NCBI GenBank assembly: GCA_009733775.1
Contig: WOGZ01000008.1
Location: 186,001-250,000, forward strand
DNA: 64,000 nt
Direction of reading: 5' to 3'
Origin: Alectoria sarmentosa
Taxonomy: Eukaryota; Ascomycota; Lecanoromycetes; Lecanorales; Parmeliaceae
Shown here one piece after another: positions 21,800-30,816 of the stretch. Under the pieces are notes generated by a model. The model had not been told where the DNA came from, did not search any database, and worked only from the letters and a program-made list of their open reading frames with translations. The first letter of the stretch is position 1; each line of letters begins with the position of its first letter. Position numbers and translations under genes: made by a program.

Positions 21800-22864
21800 G
21801 GGCTACTTCTGCAACCACATATTTTCAAAATATGATCTACATATTTTCATCTTAGCGTGTAATATATACAGGGTATCATACTGCGACCATATTTTCGTCC
21901 ATATTTCATTATTGCAATCTGAAAATATCAAAACATGGGTTTACCCATGTTTTCTACGAAAATATGCGCTAAGCACACAATAATCGTTGTCATGGTTTCA
22001 CCCTTCCTACCTTCCCACCTACCATGCGGGGCCCGATCGGGCCTAGCGCGGCTTGGCATTGCCTGCATACTCATGCATGCTTTCCATCCTACATAGATCT
22101 TCATAGATAGAATTCTATTCATATTGGACCTACATACATCATTTTGATCCTACGTCCATTCCCTGACATGCGCGTATACCGCTCAGTCTACCTCTCCAGA
22201 TTCTCAGTCAAAAAGGATGACTGCGATAAGGAATGGTTATGGAGGGATCTGTCATGAGGACATGGCGATGTGAAGGAGGGGGTAATGTCATGATTTCAAC
22301 CCACCTTCTCAGTACGCGGCCCGATTGAGCCTAACGCGGCTTGACACTGCCGAGATATTCGGGCTTCACACATGTATTTCTCTTCATAACTATTATTCCG
22401 TGCATACCGGAATACAAGCATTCAGCATCATTTCCGAGTCCCTGACATCGTCATCTATAATCAAAATAACAATATTTTTTCTACTATGGATGAGTCTCAA
22501 TTTGAGGAGGTAGTTGCAAGTGTTATTCTTACTGCTACGAAGTACTGTTCTTCTTACTATGACAAAAAAAAGAAGGAAAAATTTATCCTTTCTGGTCATG
22601 CATACCATTGGCATTGCGGAAAGAGTCATTATGTTCATGTGTTCACGATCTTAGGGCTAGGGTTAAGTAGAACAATTGCCAAATAAACCAGAAAATATTT
22701 ATTTCTAACTCAGCGAGATCTACGGTTATAGAACGAAACCGTACATATATTATACATAAATTTGAAAATATACTAGTACTATTTTCAAGCCACATTTCAT
22801 TAGTCGGAAGGTTTACGAAAATATCTGGGCATATTTTGAAAATATGTGGTTGCAGAAGTAGCCC
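21800..22864. mobile_element. Non-autonomous DNA transposon (large MITE) with perfect terminal inverted repeats
   Basis: The ends are 35-bp perfect inverted repeats: 21800-21834 begins GGGCTACTTCTGCAACCAC and 22830-22864 is its exact reverse complement. Both ends abut TTA (21797-21799 and 22865-22867), a 3-bp target duplication as seen for PIF/Harbinger-type elements (TWA/TTA preference). The 1,065-bp interior has no frame long enough for a transposase; the longest is about 80 codons. The subterminal regions are rich in AAAATAT / ATATTTT words, and the inner part of each TIR is itself a palindrome around CATATTTTCAAAATATG. The interior also carries a diverged direct duplication. Perfect TIRs suggest recent movement relative to the decayed repeats nearby. 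Confidence 0.88.
22003..22460. repeat. Diverged direct duplication inside the transposon
   Basis: Two blocks, about 21990-22175 and 22290-22455, share CGATCGGGCCTAGCGCGGCTTGG / CGATTGAGCCTAACGCGGCTTGA-type text (shown here shortened: GCCTAGCGCGGCTTGG versus GCCTAACGCGGCTTGA) and later TCCCTGACAT. Several differences are G-to-A or C-to-T. The alignment is by eye and the boundaries are approximate. Confidence 0.6.
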
Positions 22865-22867
22865 TTA

Positions 22868-25800
22868 ATAAGTGAGGAAAATTTGCGATTCTGAAAGTTT
22901 ATAGAGGGCGATCGTCCACGCTGCGTGGCCCGAATGCGTGTCCATGCCCTGGTGAATTGAGGTTTTGTTTGCTTGGCGACAACTCAAAACTCTCGAGTCG
23001 TCGAAATCTGGGATTGTGTGACAAAACACTTGGTTAAAAAAGGTTTGATCTGCTTATGAATATTGTGGCACTACGGAGAGATTGTTCGTAACTACGCTCA
23101 TCGTTAAGTTGTGGTGATTTTTCAACGGGGGATTTGAATAGGGCAATATTTTACCCCCGAAAATCAGAACCCCACCAAGACATGGGATATTTGGGGAATG
23201 TTTCTCGTGACTTTACAAGCAAGTAAAATTCCCCCTTCATCTCTCTCTCTCCCTCTCTCAAAAAAAGGGTCCACCACCCCAACCGTTCTCCAGTATCAAT
23301 ATCCCGGTCCCTGAGAACCATCGCACGCCTTGCCCTATTAAGATTGAAGATCTGCGAGGCCCAAGCGTCTGTGGCGTCGAAACTCGGTCGGTGGGGTCAG
23401 CTGTTATTGCTGCGCTTTGATTGGAGGATGCCCGTTGTCCACTTGGAACCATCGGAGAGATACCTGTCCGGACATATATCTATCGTATACACTGTGCTAT
23501 AAGTGATATCATTGACGCTGGAATTCTTGGTGTGGAACGGTTGAGGCTAATTATCGCTTTGAGCGCCGGGAAATGTACTACATAATGTATGAGGGTTAGA
23601 TACCGTCTGCTGCAGCACTCACTGGTACCATACAGTGAAAGAGAAGTCATGGCTCCCTGTACCACCCAATCCCTTTCGCAGGTGTCCAGTGCGAAAGGGC
23701 TTCCACGAGTCCGAGCAATCAAGTTGCTGGACCTGGCCACATGGTATCTTCGGTCGATATGAGCGAGCTGTTCTGCTAGAGTGAACGACTTTCGAATTAA
23801 TAAGAAAATGTGTGCGTAAATCTGTCTCTAGTGACTGTTGATGCAAGCTGAAGTGAACGTCCTTTCCAAACATTCCGTAACTTGCAAGGGTGAGCCATCT
23901 CTGTGTATAGCAATGGTCTCCGCCAGGCTTGTTTGTGCTGTGAGACGATTGCCGTCCTTCATGTGCTTTGTGAAAATGGCTCCGCTCAGCGAAACCGCGT
24001 TGCTTGAGTCGCAGATTGAGCAAAAGAGAGTCATCACCAACCAATCGCCAATCGAGCATTCCGTTCAGATCCTGGAAGTGATTAGCATCGGAAGCGTAAT
24101 GAAATTATTTCAAGAGCACTTACTGCTCTCTTGGAAATCTGTTTGCAACTCTGCGGCGGTCAGTGCACCGGTGTCGCCTGCGAAACCAAAAGCTCGACGT
24201 TTCGATCAATCCGGCCAGGAATATCCACGCAGAATGATTGGCTTCGAAACTCTCTCGTCAATAATCAGTCTAACTTGCTGCCGCATGCACTGCGATGAAG
24301 ATACCAGCGATAAGTACCAATACAGTCTTCTGTCAAACGTAAAAACAATCAACATCTTGCACTTCACGTGCAGTCTTACCACGAGGAGAAACTCTCCGTA
24401 CCATGGCATCGTAAAACCGCTAAGATATCCACAAAGACCTGTCGGTGATATGTTAAAGTAAGCATTCCATGGGAATATATATACCTGCTCACGGAACCTC
24501 AGCCTTCGTATAAAGTGCGGTGAATAGATTGTTGAGAAGGGCCATGAAATTTCGGTCCCGATTAGCATTTTGCATTTGATACGATGATTGAATGTCTAAT
24601 CCTCGTAGCACACATAGTAAGATATGCTGACACTTTACAAGGTGTAAGTTCTGGCGAAGCGCCCGTACGAGGTTGTGGCAAGTCCCAATCCGTTCACATT
24701 TGGTTTTCGGAATATCTGTAGTATTGCACTGATCGTATACTCAACCTTCGCCGTCAACTAAATCGGTGTGACCAAAATCACCATTCGTACCCCATATCCC
24801 GGTTGGGTTCTCGTTCCAGGAGTTTGCCAAGCCAGCGAGAACCCATCTCGCCAGGACATGGAAAAGCAGCCAGGATATGGGATAGTTCGTACAATAGGCG
24901 GCCAAGAAATCATCACCACTCATTTTAATGTACTGAAGGCGGGATCGTAGTTGCTGCTGCGCTCCATGACGACCGGCAAGTAGGGCCGTGATTGTAAGTG
25001 TAATGTCTGCAGAAGCTCCTCACGACGCTGCACTATCCCTCGTCATCCCACCAACTTTTGAAGTGTTCTGCCCATTCTCACCTCATTCCGACAGCTTCAT
25101 ACCCGATCCGACAGCAAAATTCCAATTCTGAATTAGGTTCTCCATACCATAGGTCTGGGGATCGATATCGAAGAAGCCCGCGGGCATTGCCATCTTAGAT
25201 GCAATGGCGATAATGCTTATCTTGTAGATCGACGGCATCGCTGTTGACACCGTGAAGGGCCGTCCTCGCTGACAGCCGAGGATACCGGTAGTGAAAGGGG
25301 TAGCAGCCACTTTAGGCTTGGTAAGTGGAGGTTGCTGCCACCCATCTTGTGTAGAGACTGGGCTGCGAGACGGCGGCTAATGATGAAGGGCAAAGGGATG
25401 AAGGCAAACGACTATCCGGACTCCAAATCGGGCCTACAGTAAAACAAAGCTCTTGTAAGAGTACCAAGCACAAAAATTTCTTCAAATTATCGGATTGCGA
25501 ACGGATTCGTTCTCTCAGCAGGGAGGAAGGAGCCAAGGACCCAAAATGACAATCAACAAGCAGCCTTCGTTGACTTACAACAGGCTCAGAGGGGACCATC
25601 ATCAGAGCATCTCTAGAGCCAAAGTTTAGCCATCAGGCTAGTTACTCGAGATGCCAGCATTTGCTGCTTGGGGATGATGCGCCGCTCTTAAGCCTAGGAG
25701 TGATTTCTAACTTCTGGATTTATTCTGAACATATTTAAAAACTGTAGTCCTGAGCGTTAATCTTTTCTCTTTCAAAATTGCGTCATCGCTTCTTTTAATT

Positions 25801-26243
25801 GTTGGCTGATTTTATTCATAGCAATCAGTTTTGAATTTCGACTCTCGTCAGCAGCGTCTCCGAGGTTCCAATATTTGCACTTGTAAATCCGTGTTCCCGC
25901 CTTATGGATTTTCACTTCAGGTTTATCCATTAGCCTTCTCACACTCCTCGTAAGGCATCTTATAGAGTCGAGCGTCTCATCTTGCAGTCGGCTCTGGTGG
26001 GATTTGAAAATTTTGCATCACAGACTTGGCGCCCTGAAAGCAACGATCAAACTTGCTCAAATACGAGTCTTCGGGATTCAAGATTCAGTCATTTTTCGCA
26101 GCCAAATCCAAAAAATGTATTATCTTTTTTCCTTTCCAATCCGATCTGGGCCCACTGCATTCTTACCAAATCCTCCATACCACAAATTCTCCACACCACA
26201 ACTCACAAATTCTTCTCATTGTATCAAAACGTAGCCATCGAAA
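22868..26243. other. Gene-poor stretch with scattered coding-like and splice-like fragments
   Basis: No complete gene can be supported in 3.4 kb. On the minus strand there are fragments that read like exons: at 25083-25310 (hydrophobic, MPSIYKISIIAIASKMAMP), at 24741-24923 (LARWVLAGLANSWNENPTG) and at 23830-24200 (GDTGALTAAELQTDFQES). One of them is followed by a good donor/branch/acceptor series (GTAAGTGCTC..GCTAATCACTTCCAG near 24072-24125). I could not join them without stops, and recognise no family. A plus-strand frame of 207 codons at 23838-24461 overlaps them. A decayed multi-exon gene is my best reading. A CT-dinucleotide microsatellite lies at about 23238-23260. Confidence 0.35.
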
Positions 26244-26803
26244 ATGTCAAAAATTATGTTCCGTCTTTGGGGTTGGGAGTCTACGGCAGCCAAAGCAGCG
26301 ACCCGAAGACTAGCTGGTAAGGCTATCACCCCAGACTCACTCGCCCATATGGATGACTGACCAGAGTTGCAGTCTACGATGAGCTGGCAGGGCTTACCGC
26401 GATCGGCGCGGTCGGCGCGCTCGGATTTGTGGCCTACGAGCACAAGTACTACCAAGCGAAGTTAAAGGCCAAGTTCGATTGGTACTTTGGAACAGTATCT
26501 CTAAGACGAAAGCTGGCGCAGGAGGGAAAGATAGATGATGAAGTGGACTCGCTCCTCGAGAGCCTCGGGAAGGATTGTAAGAAGCAGTACAAGACGACCG
26601 GGCAGCCTGGTCCTATCTTAGGGCACCTGAAGGACTTGCGTGCGCGAGGTTTGGAAGGAGTGATCACTGCTGCAGTGGAGAAAATGCAGGAGCAGAAAAA
26701 CAAAAAAGTGGATGAATACAAGAATTGTGTTTTCCAGGAGTACTGGCAACTGGAGCATGATAGGAGACTGGCGCGCAATGGCAGGAACGACGTCAATGAG
26801 TAG
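26244..26803 (+). CDS. Small single-span membrane protein, unknown
   Basis: Exons 26244-26316 and 26367-26803 with a 50-nt intron (GTAAGG..CCAGAG; TGAC branch just upstream) encode 169 residues. The N-terminus is short, basic and amphipathic (MFRLWGWESTAAKAATRRL), like a mitochondrial targeting segment. Then comes one hydrophobic span (LTAIGAVGALGFVAY) across which the rest, about 120 residues, is charged and helical (KAKFDWYFGTVSLRRKLAQE, ITAAVEKMQEQKNKKVDEY). An inner-membrane or ER protein would fit. I do not recognise the family. Splice phase and the open frame support a real gene. Confidence 0.65.
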
Positions 26804-27031
26804 TGGATTTTGCAGTCGAGGTCACTTGCACTCGTAGCTCACGAGAGACACTCCACTCAATATTAGCAGATCGTCAAGGGATAGAAAAGAATGAAAGAAT
26901 GAAAAATTGGACTTTGTCATGGGCTTGCTTGCACGGAACATATTATGTAGAGGCATGCTGGTGAAGCGTTAGGATTTCGATGTTTTCAAGACACCTTCAA
27001 CAAATGCACTCCACTTGAGTGAGGAGCCATT

Positions 27032-28407
27032 CAGCGTATTCATAATTGTTGTCAATGCTTGGCACACGGGATGGAACTTTCCAACCTATATGTTTTTGTA
27101 CTGTAGCATGAGCATCCTCCCACAATTGCTCCCACAACTGATATATACCTGTCGCATAGTCAGAATATGGAGCTATACAGAGGTCTCGGGCGCACAAAGG
27201 TCTCGGGCGCGTGTCTTACCCCCTCAATCGCCATGCCTTTACTTTATGATATCGCTGTTAAGAGCCAAAGCTGAGCATCTTCTATATTCTAATTGAAAAC
27301 TTAATGCAATGGCCATTGAGGTACATTGCATTATTCGTACGATGTGTAGATGACAAAAGCGCCTTCAAACGTATCAAACCATAGGCCCTTTACCTCAATT
27401 TTCAATCTGCTGACTCGCTTTTGAGCTCCAATAAGAGTCAATTCGTCTTCTCGTCGCTTCTTTTGAGCGGCAACAGCAACAACGACTTACGCAATCTCCT
27501 TATCGTGTTGCTTTTAAGCTTGATTCTTCTTATGCTGCTCCTAAATCAGCGCTTGTTTGGAAAGCTTGCTTTCTTCATGGTCAAAAGTTATGCAGGAAAA
27601 GTGTCTATATGCTTAAAACAAGGTTCCACCAATCAAACATTCAGGATTCGCGATTTTCAAGCTAAAACTCACCTTATTTCTTCATTTTCGATTTAAACGC
27701 GGGTACGTCCCAAAGAGGCTCCATCATAAGGCTGAACCTCGAACATCAACTTCTTACATTCTATTCTTTCTTATTCCTTTCGTGTCACATATGATATGAT
27801 AATAGAATGAATAAATAAAGTCATAGATTCGAGTACGCGCTTTCGAATGATGTTATTTTTATGAAATCTGATCAGGTTGATCAGAACATTTATAAACGAG
27901 ATCTTTTTTAAACCTTCCGAATGCTCTGAGCCTCTGACAAACTCTTGTTTTTGAACCCTTCTTTTACCCTCCGGCAGGAGCCCTCGGAGAGCCCTCGGAG
28001 AGCCCCCGGAGGGAAAGGGGGGTTCCGGGGGTCTCCCCCGAGCGTAAAAAAACAAGTATTAATCAATTGTAGAGATCTTCCAAGCTTTCCACTTCTGGGA
28101 AGCCCGCGCCCCCAGCACATATTTTTCAATTTTCTTTGCAAAGGCCAGTTCAACAGAGGTAAAACGACAGCCTGCGTTGCGAGTGCGGGACAAAAAAAGA
28201 GACGACGGGGTGAATGATGAGCCATTGATGCGTGTGAAAAAAGGCATGGTCGATGAGCTTTGTATAGCTTCAAATTCTGACTATGCGACAGGTATATATC
28301 AATTGTGAAAGCAATTGTGGGAGGATGCTCATGCTACAGTACAAAAAATATAGGTTGGAAAGTTCCATCCCGTGTGCCAAGCATTGATAACTATTATGAA
28401 TACGCTA
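27032..28407. mobile_element. Decayed repeat element bounded by a 150-bp inverted repeat
   Basis: Segment 27032-27182 recurs in inverted orientation at 28258-28407 with roughly 90% identity. Most differences are transitions: for example left (minus-strand sense) TTGTGGGAGCAATTGTGG versus right TTGTGAAAGCAATTGTGG. The left copy has an open frame on the minus strand (GIYQLWEQLWEDAHATVQKH) that is broken by stops in the right copy. Between them, minus-strand text near 27425-27600 (KKNQA, KQHDKEIA, AAQKKRREDELTLIGAQKRV) is interrupted by in-frame stops where Gln codons would be expected, and resembles the charged tail of pogo/Fot1-type transposases. That last assignment is weak. A RIP-damaged transposon relic is the simplest reading. 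Confidence 0.55.
27955..28050. repeat. GC-rich short tandem block GAGCCCTCG / GAGCCCCCG
   Basis: Three near-identical units of about 13 bases (GGAGAGCCCTCGGAGAGCC and variants) are followed by a G-run and C-run that can pair with each other. It is an abrupt GC-rich patch in AT-rich surroundings, inside the decayed element. Confidence 0.6.
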
Positions 28408-28581
28408 AATAGTGCATGCTTACCTTGTTTTCCGACTCGATGTGCCAAGAAAAAAGGTATCTAGCCCCTTGTAGTATGACACTAGTTACTTCAGAGAATG
28501 TCGGAACGCTCAACTGGAGAGATTTCTGACCCTCAATCTGAACTACCACTAATAATACCCGTGACTTCACACAGTGTCAAG

Positions 28582-28870
28582 ATGATGCGCATCCTAGGCC
28601 GTGAGCAAATCTTCTACCCGGCTCCCGCACTTCTCCCACACTAATCTTACAGCCATCGCTGCCGTAATTGGAGCCCCGTACATAGCCGTCCGTCGTCAGT
28701 GGGACGAGGGGAATCAAGGCCCGAAGGAAACATCTAGGAAGGCGGACGACAGCCAGAACAAGGCTAGCAATGGCAGCACAGAAGAGACCTCGGCTGGGGG
28801 ACGCAGCGTAGCCGAGATTCTGCAAGGAGATTTGCGGGAGCTGGCAAAGCTGAGAGACGCAGTGAAATAG
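28582..28870 (+). CDS. Small two-exon protein with hydrophobic N-terminus
   Basis: A 19-nt first exon (28582-28600, MMRILG) and a second exon 28653-28870 join over a 52-nt intron with an excellent donor (GTGAGC), branch (CACTAATC) and acceptor (TTACAG). The product is 78 residues: a short hydrophobic segment (ILGPIAAVIGAPYIAV), an Arg-Arg-Gln-Trp turn, a Ser/Lys/Glu-rich linker and a C-terminal helix (VAEILQGDLRELAKLRDAVK). It resembles small single-pass mitochondrial or ER membrane proteins, but I cannot name a family. The gene is shorter than most prediction cut-offs; the splice signals are the main evidence. Confidence 0.6.
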
Positions 28871-29971
28871 GTCAAACTGGCTTGGACTCCGCTCAATTCG
28901 TCTGATCAGACTTTTATTTTACTGGCAAAGGAATGCGCGTCATGGCGGAGAACACATGCTGGCGAAGCTCATCTCGAGTTATGCTAGCAAAATTGATCCA
29001 TGTCATAGTGCTCAGGCTTCCCTTTCTAGGCACTTAATTTCTTCTGTGTATTATCGAGAGACGCATCTTTGAAGATACCCCTTCAAGCCCCATTAACCGA
29101 AACATGCGATCTCCCCTCCCATTCGGCATATTGGCCATATCTCTCTCCCAGAATGCGACCGCAAATAAAGCCCAAGATCCGAAGACTGGCCTCGCTCTTT
29201 GAGACCAACCATAGCAGAAGCGCCGTTTGGACAGGTGGCAGACTTTCCTCGCTGCAGACGGCTGGAAGATATCTTGCATCATTTTCAAGCATTTGATCCC
29301 AACTCAAGTCGCAACTGTTAGGCTACAGTAGCTCCAATTCATCCTTGCTGTAAGCGCCTTCACCGACCAATACAGCTCGGTGGAAGTTTCCCCAAAGGAT
29401 TGTCGCTTTACATGAAAGAGAATCGATTCTTATGAGTTGAGTCTTTTTATTCAAGGACCTGTGACAAAAAAAACATATTTGTTTGGGATGAGAGCCATAA
29501 AAGCATCTTCACTTTGGGCGCGTTGCCAGAAACATACGACAATCGTAAGTGCTCCTTCCAAAGCGGTAGCTCTACGTTCAGGGTCGTTGAACCTGACAAT
29601 GTGGTCTAACGAAACGATCTCATGGGCGGTGGTGGGTGCTTTTGCGGCTGGTATGTGGAACCTGAAAGATTATGGGTTCACTCTAGGACATTTTTCGACG
29701 TTTGTGAGTCCGAGCGGAATCGAGCTGAGCGTATCGTTGCGAGTGAGAGGCATGGCGACGAGAGAGGTTGAGGGCAAACCCGGCCCCAAGACCAAAACGC
29801 TAGCTGAAGGCCTTGTCTCCAAGAAAGCATTGGGACTCGAAGATTCCATAATGATAGAGCCCATTTCATGCGGTAACAACCAGATGTGAGAGTCAAAGAC
29901 TGCGAAAGCTGCGCTTGTGTCGGCGCATATTGGCCAGGGATAGGTAGACTATTAGTGATAACACCTTCAGT
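28871..29971. other. Intergenic region with two weak small frames
   Basis: A minus-strand frame from ATG 29292 to 29083 (69 residues, with ILGFICGRILGERYGQYAEW) and a plus-strand frame 29437-29889 (150 residues, with ISWAVVGAFAAGMWNLKDYG) are the only candidates. Neither is recognised and neither has supporting splice or family evidence, so I do not call them as genes. Confidence 0.3.
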
Positions 29972-30484
29972 TTAGTGTAGAGGCTTCGGAGGGGTGTCGC
30001 TCTCTTGAGCAGGGTTTTCGAATGATGTCGAGTTTGCTGTCCAAATCGAGCTGATCTGTTTGCGGACCCACTCCCGAATCTTAGTCCACGTCAGCGTAGT
30101 CCTACATCTTTTGGTCCACGCAAAGCATATGACTTACTCCCTCAAAAGGCTTCACGTCTCTACCTGCCATCTCTCCCCAATCCATGAAGAGAACGCCGTA
30201 TACCAGTATAACTACACGAGCAATGAGCATTCAGAAATAATTGGACAGCCGAAAGAGCACTTACGAAATGAGCTTCCAGAGGCAGCAAGCTTTACAGCCT
30301 TGGTCCAACGAGGCCGTGAATATCGTAGCTTTGCCCGTCGTCTATACCTGCGCTCTAGTCGAAATTGGTATTTGGGGTTGAGCTTCGTGAAGTCGGGAGG
30401 CCATTCTTTCTGGGCTTTGTAGGGATTATTGCGAATGGCGAGCTGCGGAGCTTCACCTAGTCGTCTCATTGTTGACCTGAACAT
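29972..30484 (-). CDS. Conserved small fungal membrane protein, probably mitochondrial
   Basis: Three exons, 30484-30265, 30211-30138 and 30079-29972, joined by 53- and 58-nt introns (GTAAGT..GTGTAG and GTAAGT..ACTAAG, the latter with a CGCTGAC branch) give 133 residues in consistent phase. The N-terminus (MFRSTMRRLGEAPQLAIRN) is basic and helix-forming as in mitochondrial presequences. It continues NPYKAQKEWPPDFTKLNPK and FRLERRYRRRAKLRYSRPRW, a block I recall as conserved across ascomycetes, then a membrane span ending ILVYGVLFMDW, and FEGIREWVRKQISSIW at the C-terminus. The function is not known to me. An in-frame ATG 33 bases upstream (30517) could extend the protein; I prefer 30484 because homologues start MFR. 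Confidence 0.8.
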
Positions 30485-30816
30485 TGTAGCCCGGAAAGGC
30501 TTTTGGAACAGAGACACACTGAAGATGTACGAAGTCCGTGATCACCAATGGCCGTTAGACGGCGGGCTTGGCGCACCCCGGACTGCGCTAGCAGGGGTCA
30601 ATTGGCAGTGACAGGAGCCGCAACTTTTTATATTGACTCACACAGCACTGACTCACGCAGCACTCGGTCTTCGCGGAGACTCTGCATAGAAAACGCATGT
30701 TTCGTGGACCGCAACGTATAAAATTGCGAACTGCGAATACCAACGTTATATCTGGCACATGTGTCTCGCGTGGTTCACAGGTCTTCAAACTACCATTCTT
30801 AGGAACGAATACAGCT
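30485..30816. promoter_or_regulatory. 333-bp divergent promoter region
   Basis: It lies between the start codons of the small membrane-protein gene (minus) and leucyl-tRNA synthetase (plus), and so must serve both. A near-duplicate word CACACAGCACTGACTCACGCAGCACT (only partly written: CACAGCACTGACTCACGCAG) lies at about 30638-30664. No binding site is assigned. Confidence 0.45.
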
